From NCBI RefSeq assembly GCF_013359815.1, contig NZ_JABMCF010000039.1, positions 372,001-436,000 on the forward strand: a DNA stretch of 64,000 nucleotides, read 5' to 3'. Both the position numbers and the translations under genes were made by a program. Of the stretch, positions 33,222 through 41,748 are shown piece after piece. The DNA is from Curtobacterium flaccumfaciens. Lineage in GTDB: Bacteria; Actinomycetota; Actinomycetes; Actinomycetales; Microbacteriaceae. Position 1 is the stretch's first letter, and every line of letters starts with the position of its first letter. Below the pieces are notes generated by a model. The model had not been told where the DNA came from and searched no databases. It saw only the letters and a list, made by a program, of their open reading frames with translations.

Positions 33222-34379
33222 TCACGTGCGCGTGAACGGGACGGAGACGATCCGGTCGTCCCCGCTCGACGGTGTCCCGCGGCCGTCGGTGTTGTTCGTG
33301 ACGAACCAGAGCGTGTCCGACGGGCCCTCGAGCACCGTCCGGATGCGGCCGAAGTCGCCCGCGAAGTACTCGGTCGCGGTGCCGGGGTCGTCGGCGGGGA
33401 CCGCACGGAGCACCTCGCCCCGCAGGTTCGCGACGAACACCGTGTCGTCGACGACGGCGAGGCCGCTCGGGGACGCCTCGTCGGTGGACCACTGCTGCAC
33501 GGGGTCGACGAAGCCCTGGTCCTCGCCGCCGGTGCCCTCGACCTCGGGCCAGCCGTAGTTCGACCCGGGCTCGATCACGTTGAGCTCGTCGTGGGTGTTC
33601 TCACCGAACTCCGACGCGAACATCGTGCCGTCCGACGACCACCCCATGCCCTGCACGTTGCGGTGCCCGAGGCTCCACACCGGTGACCCGTCGATGGGGT
33701 TGTCGGCGGGGACGTCGCCGTCCGGGGTGAGCCGCAGGATCTTGCCCGCGAGCGACTCCTCGTCCTGCGCGTCCGTGCTCGCGCCGGCGTCCCCGACGGT
33801 CGCGTAGAGCATGTCGTCGGGCCCGAACGCGATCCGGCCGCCGTCGTGGAACGTGTTCTTCGGCAGGCCGTCGATGATCGTCGTCGCCTCGCCGAGCCCC
33901 CACGACCCGGTGCTCCCCGTCAGCTCGTACCGCTGGATCCGGTTGCCGTCGTCGGCCGTGGAGTAGACGAACAGGTCGTCGTCGTGCAGCGCGAGCCCGA
34001 GCAGTCCGCCCTCGCCGCCGTGGCTGACACCGTCGACCGTACCGACCTGACGGGTGGTGCCGTCGGACCGCAGCTCGAGCACCCGGGCCGAGTCGCGCTC
34101 GCTGACCAGCGCGTCGCCGTCGTCACCCGTCAGGACCACCGACCAGGGGGCCTCCAGGCCGGTGACCACGTCGGTGGTGTCACCGTCGAGCGCCACCTGA
34201 CCGGCCGACAGGTCGGCGGGCGCGGTCGCGCGCGCCGACGGCGAACCGCCCCGGTCGGAGCCGTCCTGCTCCGTACCGTCACCGCTCGTGCACGCGGTGA
34301 GGGCCAGTGCGGCGACGGCGGCGAGGCCGGCCAGCGACCAGAGGCGGCGGTTGCGGGGCGTTCCGGCGGGTGTGTCCAC
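33222..34379 (-). CDS. PQQ-dependent sugar dehydrogenase-like lipoprotein
   Basis: A 385-residue lipoprotein with lipobox LALTAC (Cys about residue 30) and a six-bladed propeller of the soluble aldose dehydrogenase (GDH-B/Asd) type. HGGEGGLLGLALHDDD, FHDGGRIAFGPDDMLYATVGD, SLGHRNVQGMGW and EPGSNYGWPEVEG are the family motifs that bind PQQ and Ca2+. It would oxidise sugars outside the cell, passing electrons to the respiratory chain. GGAGG lies six bases before the GTG start. Confidence 0.9.
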   Translation of the reverse strand: MDTPAGTPRNRRLWSLAGLAAVAALALTACTSGDGTEQDGSDRGGSPSARATAPADLSAGQVALDGDTTDVVTGLEAPWSVVLTGDDGDALVSERDSARVLELRSDGTTRQVGTVDGVSHGGEGGLLGLALHDDDLFVYSTADDGNRIQRYELTGSTGSWGLGEATTIIDGLPKNTFHDGGRIAFGPDDMLYATVGDAGASTDAQDEESLAGKILRLTPDGDVPADNPIDGSPVWSLGHRNVQGMGWSSDGTMFASEFGENTHDELNVIEPGSNYGWPEVEGTGGEDQGFVDPVQQWSTDEASPSGLAVVDDTVFVANLRGEVLRAVPADDPGTATEYFAGDFGRIRTVLEGPSDTLWFVTNNTDGRGTPSSGDDRIVSVPFTRT

Positions 34380-34489
34380 GATGATCCTCCCGGGCTCGTG
34401 CGTCGATCACACACGCTGCGTTCGGGAAACCCCTGAGGGGGTCTGTCGGCACCTCCCAACGGTGCGCACGGCGGCCTACCGTCGTCGGC

Positions 34490-34888
34490 ATGCAGATCGA
34501 ACCGAAGCAGCCGACCGTCAAGAACCCGCCCGAGCAGTTCACGGGCGACGTGTACCTCGACGCCATCGCCTCGCCGAAGGAGCCCGGTCAGACGATGACC
34601 GTCGCCAAGGTCCGGTTCCTGCCCGGCGCCCGCACCGCGTGGCACTCACACGCCAAGGGGCAGACCCTGCACGTCACCGAGGGTGTCGCCCGGATGGGCA
34701 CCCGGGACGGCCGCGTCATCGAGGTGCAGGCTGGACAGACCGTCTACACGCCCGCCGGCGAGGAACACTGGCACGGCGCGACCCCCACCGACTACATGGA
34801 ACACCTCGCGATGCTCGAGGCTGCCGACGACCCGGCGACCACCACCACCTGGCTCGAGCACGTGAGCGACGAGGAGTACACCGCATGA
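34490..34888 (+). CDS. cupin domain protein
   Basis: A 132-residue single cupin. Motif 1 is ARTAWHSHAKGQTLHVTEG (His residues and a downstream Glu as metal ligands) and motif 2 is VYTPAGEEHWHGATPTDYMEHLAM. It is similar to the small quercetinase/carboxymuconolactone-associated cupins. TACCGT at 34477-34482 lies seven bases before the ATG (leaderless). It overlaps the next SDR gene by four bases. Confidence 0.9.
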   Translation: MQIEPKQPTVKNPPEQFTGDVYLDAIASPKEPGQTMTVAKVRFLPGARTAWHSHAKGQTLHVTEGVARMGTRDGRVIEVQAGQTVYTPAGEEHWHGATPTDYMEHLAMLEAADDPATTTTWLEHVSDEEYTA

Positions 34889-35556
34889 CCACCATCGCCA
34901 TCGTCGGGGCCGGCAAGGGCCTCGGCCTCGCCGTCGCCGAGCGCTTCGCCCGTGAGGGCTTCGCCGTCGCCCTGATCTCCCGCAACCAGGACCGGCTGGA
35001 CGGCCTCGCCGCAGAGCTGCGCGAGCGCGGCCACACCGCAGCCGGGTTCGCCGCGAACGTCCGTGACGGGGACTCCCTGCGCGCCGCACTCGAGCGCGCC
35101 ACCGAGCAGCTCGGCCCCATCGAGGTGCTGCAGTACAGCCCGCTCCCCGCCAAGGAGTACATGCGTCCCGTGCTCGAGACCACGGCGGACGACCTGGTCG
35201 GCCCGATCGAGTTCTCGGTCTACGGCTCGGTCAACGCCGTCCGCCAGGTGCTGCCCGGCATGCGCGCGATCGGCCACGGCACGATCCTGTTCGTGAACGG
35301 CGGCAGCGCGGTCCGACCGGGCGCCCGCGTCACCGGAACGTCCGTCGCCTTCGCCGCCGAGAGCGCCTACGCGCAGCTGCTGCACGACGCCGTCCGCGAC
35401 GAGGACGTCCACGTCGGCCAGCTCATCATCCCGTTCGGCATCGACGACGGGCGGCCCGAGCACTCCGGGGAGTCCATCGCCGACCGCCTGTGGGCGATCC
35501 ACACGGAGCGCGGCGACTTCCGCACCTACGCGGAGGCGCTGCCCGAGCTCGCGTGA
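34885..35556 (+). CDS. SDR-fold protein lacking the catalytic YxxxK motif
   Basis: A 223-residue protein with a good cofactor motif (AIVGAGKGLGLAVAERF) and an SDR-like N-terminal half. The usual NNAG is replaced by LQYSPLPAKEY, and in place of YxxxK there is SAYAQLLHDAV without the lysine. It is either a divergent reductase or a non-catalytic NAD(P)-binding protein. It is coupled to the cupin by an ATGA overlap. Confidence 0.85.
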   Translation: MTTIAIVGAGKGLGLAVAERFAREGFAVALISRNQDRLDGLAAELRERGHTAAGFAANVRDGDSLRAALERATEQLGPIEVLQYSPLPAKEYMRPVLETTADDLVGPIEFSVYGSVNAVRQVLPGMRAIGHGTILFVNGGSAVRPGARVTGTSVAFAAESAYAQLLHDAVRDEDVHVGQLIIPFGIDDGRPEHSGESIADRLWAIHTERGDFRTYAEALPELA

Positions 35557-35575
35557 GCGCGGCGCTCGCCGCTTC

Positions 35576-35626
35576 GTGAGCAGGAATGGTCGGGTCCGGC
35601 ACAGCGACCCGACCATTCCTGCTCAC
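35576..35626. repeat. family B inverted repeat, copy B1
   Basis: Arms 35576-35596 (GTGAGCAG... GGGTC) and 35606-35626 pair perfectly over 21 bp with a 9-base loop. CTTC precedes the left arm. Copy A8 starts seven bases later. Confidence 0.93.
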
Positions 35627-35632
35627 CATGTG

Positions 35633-35678
35633 ACGGACTGGAGGCCCGTGGCGACGCCGCCACGGGCCTCCAGTCCGT
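35633..35678. repeat. family A inverted repeat, copy A8
   Basis: Arms 35633-35653 and 35658-35678 pair perfectly over 21 bp with a 4-base loop (ACGC). The outer part is ACGGACTGGAGG and the inner part CCCGTGGCG. It stands directly after family B copy B1. Confidence 0.92.
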
Positions 35679-35766
35679 CCCGGGGTGCGTGCAGGGCGAT
35701 GGGTCCCGAGTCGTAGGCGGGACACCAGAGCGCCGCGCTGCTCGACGGTCCCGCTAGCGTCGCGGC

Positions 35767-36408
35767 GTGGAACCACGAGCCTTCGACGGTGCAGCCTGGG
35801 CAGCCCTGATGCTGCTCATGCCGACGTCGGTGCTGTTCGTCGCAGCGGCGCTCCGTCGACTCCGGCTCCCCCGCTGGACGTGGCTGCTGTACCTGCTCGG
35901 CGTCGCAGGCGGACTCGCGTTCCTGCACGTCGCCGGGCACACCCGGTACGAAGCACCGGACACCGGGTCCGGATCGAACTGGTGGGACTTCGGGCAGTTC
36001 GTCGGACTCGCTCTCGGGCGGATCGGCATCGGCATCAACGCCGTCGCGGCGACGGTGTGGATGCTGCGTCGTCCTCGGCTACCCGACGACCAGCTCGACC
36101 GACGTGAGAACCGCTTGGTCGTCCTGTCCTACCTAATGATGGCGGTGGCGTCCGCACTGCCAGCGATGTGGTGGGGCATCGGTCTCGGGATCGTGCCACT
36201 CCTGATCGAACTGCCGATCGTGGTGGTGGGTTGGGTCTGCCTGGCGGTGGCGGTGGTCCTGTACCGCCGCAGGATCCTCGGGGTGCCGGGAGCCGACCGC
36301 TCCCTCGGGCCCGTGTGGCCTGTCGACGCGATCGTGGTCGCCTGGCTCGTGGGGACGCTGGCCGTCGGCCCGCTGTTCGCCGGGAGCGGTCTGCCAACCA
36401 CTTCGTGA
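35767..36408 (+). CDS. polytopic membrane protein of unknown function
   Basis: A 213-residue protein with about six hydrophobic segments. A charged cytoplasmic loop follows the third (RRPRLPDDQLDRRENRLVV). No family is recognised. TAGCGT at 35755-35760 lies six bases before GTG 35767 (leaderless). Its TGA stop lies in the left arm of family B copy B4, so the repeat supplies the end of the gene. Confidence 0.7.
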   Translation: MEPRAFDGAAWAALMLLMPTSVLFVAAALRRLRLPRWTWLLYLLGVAGGLAFLHVAGHTRYEAPDTGSGSNWWDFGQFVGLALGRIGIGINAVAATVWMLRRPRLPDDQLDRRENRLVVLSYLMMAVASALPAMWWGIGLGIVPLLIELPIVVVGWVCLAVAVVLYRRRILGVPGADRSLGPVWPVDAIVVAWLVGTLAVGPLFAGSGLPTTS

Positions 36409-36455
36409 GCAGAAGATGTCGAGTCCGAGCAGGCGACTCGACATCTTCTGCTCAC
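36405..36455. repeat. family B inverted repeat, copy B4
   Basis: Arms 36405-36425 and 36435-36455 pair perfectly over 21 bp with a 9-base loop. The interior (AAGATGTCGAGTC) differs from copies B1-B3 but both arms changed together. The left arm contains the stop codon of the upstream gene. A lone right arm of family A (GCCGCCACGGGCCTCCCGTC) follows at 36471-36494. Confidence 0.93.
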
Positions 36456-36492
36456 CAAGCGAAGCCTCACGCCGCCACGGGCCTCCCGTCCG

Positions 36493-39315
36493 TCAGTGCG
36501 CCCGTCGCACCGCCACCCGCCGCCGACCCCGCGAGGTCAGCCACGCCCCGGCCGTCACCACGAGGGGCAGGCCGATCGCGAGCAGCGCCAGCACCGGCCA
36601 GTCAGGCACGAACGGCATGTGATTCACCCCGACCGGACTCTCGGTGAACCGCAGGGTCAGGGCGCGGATCGGCAGGAGTCCGAGGAGCGTCCCGATCACC
36701 GAGCCGACCGTGGCCAGGATCGCCGCCTGCCAGGTCGACACCCCACGGCGCAGGCGTGGTGCGGCACCGATGGCGTCGAGCACTTCGTCGTCCCGCCGAC
36801 CGTCGGACCGTGCGAGTCCGATCGCCACCGCCGTCGCACCGATGGTGACGGCCGCCGCGAGTGCGAGCACGATCGCCCGGATGATCGCCTCGTTGTCGAT
36901 CGGGCCGGCCTCGTACATGAACGACGGGCCGCTCCACCGTGCACGGTCGTCGCCGCCGAAGCTCTGCCATGCCGAGCTCAGCTCGTCCGCCTGCGCCGGG
37001 TCGAGGTCGTGCGGCAGCGTCGTGACGAGCATGCCGTCGACCACGGGCACGCCGTACCGTTCGGCGGTCGCCTTCGTCATGAAGACGCCGACCTGGATCC
37101 GCGGGGTCTGCACGTCGAGCACGGCTGGGATCGAGACGCTGGCCGCCGGTCGGCTCCGCTCGGTGATGGGGTCGCTCTCCCACGTCCGGTCGTGGAAGGT
37201 GTCGACGCGGACCGCGCCGTCGTGTGCGTACTCGGGCCAGAGCGACACGGCCCGACCGCCCTCGAGCGCGCTCCGGACGGCGGCGGACGGCCGGTGCCCG
37301 GTGAGCACGGCGTAGTCGTCGACGGTGCCCGTCCAGATGTGCGGAGACGACGCGCTCGCCGTGTCCAGGTAGTACGAGCAGCTCGTCGTGTCGTTCGCGG
37401 GGCAGTCGTACGCGCTCCAGCGGTGCGGGATCGTGACGGTCGAGGGGGTGTCGCCCGGCTGCTCCTGCGCGACACCGAGCACCCGGATGCGGTCCTGGTC
37501 GAACACCCCGGACACGACCTTCGCCGCGTGCGCAGTCAGCGCTGCGTCGTGGCGACCGGTGCTGCCGCCGTCCTTCGTCTCGGTCTGCACCTCGGCCGTC
37601 GCCACCCCGACCGCCGTGGAGTACTCGTACCCACGGACGTACTGGGCGTGACTCGACGCACTCCACGTGATCACGACCGAGGCCACGAACACGACGCTCA
37701 TCACGCTGGCGAGCACCGGCACCGTGCGGACCGGGTTGCGGCGGGCGTCGCGGGCGGCGAGCCGGGCGGACAGACCGGCCCGCGAGGTGAGCCGGGTGAT
37801 CAGGGCGAGCAGCCACGGTGAGCAGATGGCGATGCCGAGCTGCATCAGGCACGGCCCGATCGCGACGCCGACACCGACGACGTAGGCCCACCGGTCCTGC
37901 TGCACCGGACGGTCGTTGAGCATGAGCACGCCCACGCCGCACGCCAGCGTCATCACGGCGCCGAGGACCACGAGCAGCGGGCCCCAGATACGCCGACGAC
38001 GGCGGGCCGGACGGCTGACGGGCACCGGACGGAGCGAGCCCCGCAGCGCCGCGAGCACGTTGATCCGGGTCGCCGACCGTGCGGCGACGAGCGCGGAGAC
38101 GAGTCCGGCGAGCACCCCCGCGGCGGCGATGGACAGCAGCAGGAGCGGCGGCACGTGCAACCCGGGGAACGACGCCACGTTGCCGTTGTCGATCAGTCGG
38201 TAGGCGAGCACGCCGATCCCGGTGCCGGCGGCGACCCCGAGGACCGCGCCGACGAGCCCGAGCACCAGGCCCGACCCGGCGACGATCGTGCGGACGAACC
38301 GCTTGTCCCCGCCGACGCTCGTGACGATGGCGTACGAGCGGGTGTCCGCCCGGGTGCCGACCAGGAACGCGGCCCCGGCGAGCAGGGCGACCTCGAACAT
38401 CGCGAAGACGCCGAGCAGTCCCATCGCCCCGAGGTACCAGCCGAGCGACGAGCCCAGCTGCCCGCCGGGGAGCCGGGCGTCCGGCGGATCGAGCACGACC
38501 GGACGTGACTGCACGATGATGCCGTGCGCGTTGAGCTGCCGGATCTCCGACCACGTCGGGGCGTCCGACGGCAGGTACACGGTGACGTCGGTGAGCCCCA
38601 CGTCGTCGGTGGTGTCGGTCGTCGAGAGCGTCGTGCCCCAGGGCAGGAAGATGCCCTGCGATCCCGGGTCCGTCCCCAGGTCGGTCATGGTGCCGGTGAT
38701 CGTGAAGCGCTTGGTGACCGGGTCGGTCAGGTCCACCGTGTCGCCGATATGCGCCCCGAGGCGTTCGAGCGTCGCCGGCGTGACCATGAGCTCACTGCGC
38801 GTGGTCGGCGTGGAACCGTCGAGCACGTGCCAGTGACCCTCGAGTGACGGATCCCAGACGCTGCCCTCCACGGCGGTCAGTCCGACCGGGCCGTGCGCAC
38901 CCTGCAGCACGACGGGCGTGCTGCCCACCGGGATCGACAGGGCGCCGTCGGGCACGTGGGCCAGGACGTTCGTGAACGGGGAGTCCTCGTCCGACTTGGT
39001 GACGGGGCTGTCCCGCTTCGAGTCGGTGGACTCCCACTGCACCGGGTCCTGCACCATGCCGGGCAGGTCCGGGCCGGACACCCGCATCTGCGCCGATGCA
39101 CGGCCGAGGTCGTAGTCGAGCCGCTCGGTGACCGTGGCTTGCGTCGACTGCACGACGACGGCGACGGCGGCGAACCCGGCGGTGGGGATCCCGATGAGCG
39201 CGATGATCAGTGCCGCGCGGCCCGCCTTCGCGAACGCCAGTCGACGCCCCAGACGGAGCGCCGGTCTCAGGGCGAACGGCGTCCGGCCGGTCCCGGCACG
39301 CCGACCCCGGCTCAC
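36493..39315 (-). CDS. FtsX-like ABC transporter permease
   Basis: A 940-residue permease of the MacB/FtsX type. A first membrane segment near residue 35 is followed by a large extracytoplasmic domain (about 60-330). Two FtsX cores follow: the first near 345-490, with ARSATRINVLAALRGSLRPV as its cytoplasmic tail, and a second at the C-terminus (about 820-930). Between them is a second large external domain with Cys pairs (YDCPANDTTSCSYY). The GTG start at 39315 overlaps the ATPase stop by four bases; the open frame further upstream is rejected. It may export a peptide or lipid, or confer resistance. Confidence 0.88.
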   Translation of the reverse strand: MSRGRRAGTGRTPFALRPALRLGRRLAFAKAGRAALIIALIGIPTAGFAAVAVVVQSTQATVTERLDYDLGRASAQMRVSGPDLPGMVQDPVQWESTDSKRDSPVTKSDEDSPFTNVLAHVPDGALSIPVGSTPVVLQGAHGPVGLTAVEGSVWDPSLEGHWHVLDGSTPTTRSELMVTPATLERLGAHIGDTVDLTDPVTKRFTITGTMTDLGTDPGSQGIFLPWGTTLSTTDTTDDVGLTDVTVYLPSDAPTWSEIRQLNAHGIIVQSRPVVLDPPDARLPGGQLGSSLGWYLGAMGLLGVFAMFEVALLAGAAFLVGTRADTRSYAIVTSVGGDKRFVRTIVAGSGLVLGLVGAVLGVAAGTGIGVLAYRLIDNGNVASFPGLHVPPLLLLSIAAAGVLAGLVSALVAARSATRINVLAALRGSLRPVPVSRPARRRRRIWGPLLVVLGAVMTLACGVGVLMLNDRPVQQDRWAYVVGVGVAIGPCLMQLGIAICSPWLLALITRLTSRAGLSARLAARDARRNPVRTVPVLASVMSVVFVASVVITWSASSHAQYVRGYEYSTAVGVATAEVQTETKDGGSTGRHDAALTAHAAKVVSGVFDQDRIRVLGVAQEQPGDTPSTVTIPHRWSAYDCPANDTTSCSYYLDTASASSPHIWTGTVDDYAVLTGHRPSAAVRSALEGGRAVSLWPEYAHDGAVRVDTFHDRTWESDPITERSRPAASVSIPAVLDVQTPRIQVGVFMTKATAERYGVPVVDGMLVTTLPHDLDPAQADELSSAWQSFGGDDRARWSGPSFMYEAGPIDNEAIIRAIVLALAAAVTIGATAVAIGLARSDGRRDDEVLDAIGAAPRLRRGVSTWQAAILATVGSVIGTLLGLLPIRALTLRFTESPVGVNHMPFVPDWPVLALLAIGLPLVVTAGAWLTSRGRRRVAVRRAH

Positions 39316-40040
39316 GAGGCGGTCCGGTCCGTCAGCGCCGCCTCGACGCCCGAGTACACGGTCTCGTCGACCACCCGACCGTCGCGCAGGAACACGATCC
39401 GGTCCGCCCAGGCCGCGTGCCGGGCGTCGTGGGTCACCAGGAGGGCGCCGGCTCCGGCGTCGACGTGCCGACGGAGCATGCGGAGCACGACCTCGCCGGT
39501 CTGCGAGTCGAGGGCTCCGGTCGGCTCGTCGGCGAGCACGAGCCGGCGCTCGCCGACCACGCCGCGGGCGATCGCGACGCGCTGCTGTTGCCCGCCGGAC
39601 AGGTCGTCCGGGTAGGCGTCGGCTCGGTGCGACAGCTCGACGTTGTCCAGCGCGAGCTCCGCGGCACGGCGGGCCTGCGAGGCCTTCCACCCGTCGAGCT
39701 CGAGCGGCAGTGCCACGTTCTCGACCGCGGTCAGCGAGGGGATCAGGTTGAAGTCCTGGAACACGAACCCGATGAGCCGGCGTCGCAGCGCTGCGAGTTC
39801 CTTGGCGGGACGGTCGGACACGAAGGCGCCGTCGATCAGCACCTCACCGCTCGTCGGCGGCAGCAGGGTGCCGGCGCAGGCGAGCAGCGTCGACTTGCCC
39901 GACCCCGAGGTGCCCATCACGGCCACCATCTCGCCACGCTCGACCCGCAGGTCGATCCCGGCCAGGGCGGTGACGGCCTTCGCGCCGGAGCCGTAGTGCA
40001 CGCTCACGGCGTCGAGCTGCAGGAGCGGTGCGGCGGTCAC
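39312..40040 (-). CDS. ABC transporter ATP-binding protein (MacB/LolD-like)
   Basis: A 242-residue ATPase with Walker A GTSGSGKST, signature LSGGQQQRVAIARG, Walker B RLVLADEPTGALD and the switch histidine in LLVTHDARHA. It powers the FtsX-like permease encoded next, in the same operon as the PadR regulator, whose stop it overlaps by four bases. Confidence 0.95.
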   Translation of the reverse strand: MTAAPLLQLDAVSVHYGSGAKAVTALAGIDLRVERGEMVAVMGTSGSGKSTLLACAGTLLPPTSGEVLIDGAFVSDRPAKELAALRRRLIGFVFQDFNLIPSLTAVENVALPLELDGWKASQARRAAELALDNVELSHRADAYPDDLSGGQQQRVAIARGVVGERRLVLADEPTGALDSQTGEVVLRMLRRHVDAGAGALLVTHDARHAAWADRIVFLRDGRVVDETVYSGVEAALTDRTAS

Positions 40041-40615
40041 CGTGCGCTCCGGGGAGCGGCAGCGGCAGCGTCGGCACCGGCAGGCGCCGCCGGGTGCTCG
40101 TCCGGCCGGTACCGCGCGACGCTCGACTCCACGTGGTCGAGCCAGCGCACCTCGGCCTCGGCCTGGAACACCATCGACTCGAGCACGAGCGACCACGCCA
40201 GGTCGGTCGACGGGTCGGTCGTCCGCTTCAGCCGCGTCAGGTCCTGCAGGTTCCGGATCGCGGCACCGCGCTGCACCTGCACCAGCCGGGCGACGTCGAC
40301 CCCGGGCACGGTCACGGCGAGGGCGAACTTGATCGCCAGCTCGTCGCGGCCGCGCTTGGCCGGCACGGGCTCGCTGAACCAGCGGGCCACCTCGGCCCGA
40401 CCCGCGTCGGTCGCCGTGTAGACGACGTGTCCGTCGTCGTCGGCGTCGCCGCGGGCCACGAGGCCGTCGCGTTCCAGGCGGTCCAGGGTCGTGTAGACCT
40501 GGCCGATGTTCAGCGGCCAGCTCCCGCCGGTGCGGTGCTCGAACTCCCCCCGGAGCTGGTACCCGTAGCCGGGTCCCCCCACCAGCAGCGCGAGTACGCC
40601 CATCCGAACGCTCAT
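40037..40615 (-). CDS. PadR family transcriptional regulator
   Basis: A 192-residue PadR repressor. The winged HTH is MSVRMGVLALLVGGPGYGYQLRGEFEHRTGGSWPLNIGQVYTTLDRLERDGLVA, with the conserved PLNxGQVYxTLxRLE. A C-terminal helical domain (about 105-175) and an Ala-rich tail follow. GGGGAAG precedes ATG 40615. It is the first gene of the operon and probably represses it through the two palindromes at 40646-40673, releasing on binding a drug or phenolic ligand. Confidence 0.92.
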   Translation of the reverse strand: MSVRMGVLALLVGGPGYGYQLRGEFEHRTGGSWPLNIGQVYTTLDRLERDGLVARGDADDDGHVVYTATDAGRAEVARWFSEPVPAKRGRDELAIKFALAVTVPGVDVARLVQVQRGAAIRNLQDLTRLKRTTDPSTDLAWSLVLESMVFQAEAEVRWLDHVESSVARYRPDEHPAAPAGADAAAAAPRSAR

Positions 40616-40645
40616 GACACTTCCCCTGTCTCGGGCCACCGTGGC

Positions 40646-40673
40646 CATACTGAGTATGCACATACCCGGTATG
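40646..40673. promoter_or_regulatory. tandem PadR-type operators
   Basis: Two 13-bp palindromes, CATACTGAGTATG (40646-40658) and CATACCCGGTATG (40661-40673), have their centres 15 bp apart. They lie 30-58 bases upstream of the PadR start codon, over its expected promoter. PadR dimers bind ATACT/AGTAT-like dyads, so autorepression of the PadR-ABC operon is likely. Confidence 0.85.
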
Positions 40674-40707
40674 CGTGCGCAAGCACGGATGTGGAGAGGG
40701 CGGAAGA

Positions 40708-40751
40708 CGGACGGGAGGCGCGGTGCCAGCTGGCACCGCGCCTCCCGTCCG
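40708..40751. repeat. family A inverted repeat, copy A9: perfect 44-bp palindrome
   Basis: All 22 positions pair, with the centre AGCT. The inner stem is CGCGGTGCC/GGCACCGCG instead of the more frequent CCCGTGGC, with each change matched on the other arm. It follows the aldo/keto reductase stop on the minus strand. Confidence 0.95.
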
Positions 40752-40792
40752 ACCGGTCGTCGCGTTCGCGACCCGCGGTCGCGTCCGAAGGG

Positions 40793-41674
40793 TCAGTGAC
40801 CCAGCTTCGCGAGCTCCTCGAACTCGTCGTCGGTCAGCTCGACGGTGGCACCCGCGAGGTTGTCCTCCAGGTGCGCGACGCTCGACGTACCGGGGATCGG
40901 CAGCATCACCGGGGAGCGCTTGAGCAGCCATGCGAGCGCGAGCTGTGCCGGGGTGGCACCCTTGCGCTCGGCGATCTCGGTGAGCGGCGAGTCCTCGCCG
41001 GTCAGGCCACCCGTGGCCAGGGGGAACCACGGGATGAAGCCGATGCCCTGCTCCTCGGACCAGTCGAGCAGTTCCTCGGCGTCACGCTTCTGCAGGTTGT
41101 ACAGGTTCTGCACGGAGACGATCGTGGCGATCTCCTGCGCAGCCTTGACCTCGTCGACGGAGACCTCGGACAGGCCGATGTGGCGGATCTTGCCCTCGTC
41201 CTGCAGCTTCTTCAGCTCGCCGACCTGGTCCTCGAGCGGGACCTTCGGGTCGATGCGGTGCAGCTGGAACAGGTCGATGCGCTCGAGGCCCAGGCGGCGG
41301 AGGCTCATCTCGGCCTCTTGCCGGAGGTACTCCGGGCGGCCGACGGGCGGCCAGACGTTCGGGCCGGTGCGGGTGAGGCCGGCCTTCGTGGCGATGACGA
41401 CGTCGTCGCCGTAGGGGTGCAGGGCCTCCTTGAGGAGCTCCTCGGCGACGTAGGGGCCGTACGAGTCGGCGGTGTCGAAGAAGTTCACGCCGAGCTCGAC
41501 GGCACGCTTGAGGACGCGGATCGCCTCGTCGTGGTCCTTCGGCGGTCCCCAGACGCCGGGGCCGGTGAGCTGCATGGTGCCGTAGCCCAGCCGGTTGACC
41601 TCGAGGTCGCCGCCGATGCGGAAGGTGCCGGAGGACGCGGCCGGACGGTTCGTGGTGTCAGTGCCTGTGGTCAT
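40793..41674 (-). CDS. aldo/keto reductase
   Basis: A 293-residue oxidoreductase of the AKR13/YdbC type. Catalytic Asp and Tyr are in [15 protein letters not shown], Lys in VVIATKAGL, His in LFQLHRIDP; the cofactor loop is [18 protein letters not shown]. It is a stand-alone gene downstream of the YdeI-like gene on the same strand. Confidence 0.92.
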   Translation of the reverse strand: MTTGTDTTNRPAASSGTFRIGGDLEVNRLGYGTMQLTGPGVWGPPKDHDEAIRVLKRAVELGVNFFDTADSYGPYVAEELLKEALHPYGDDVVIATKAGLTRTGPNVWPPVGRPEYLRQEAEMSLRRLGLERIDLFQLHRIDPKVPLEDQVGELKKLQDEGKIRHIGLSEVSVDEVKAAQEIATIVSVQNLYNLQKRDAEELLDWSEEQGIGFIPWFPLATGGLTGEDSPLTEIAERKGATPAQLALAWLLKRSPVMLPIPGTSSVAHLEDNLAGATVELTDDEFEELAKLGH

Positions 41675-41748
41675 GTCCCCGGTCTACGCCCGGTGCGTTG
41701 CCGGTCCCTGAGTCGGTGTCCCCCGACCGCTTTCCGGGTTCGCAGGGT

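Noticed and set aside
36493..39690. A 1065-codon frame extending the FtsX-like permease upstream
   Set aside because: The extension beyond 39315 overlaps the whole second half of the ATPase gene in another frame and is Arg/Pro-rich. The GTG at 39315 overlaps the ATPase stop by four bases, the usual coupling.
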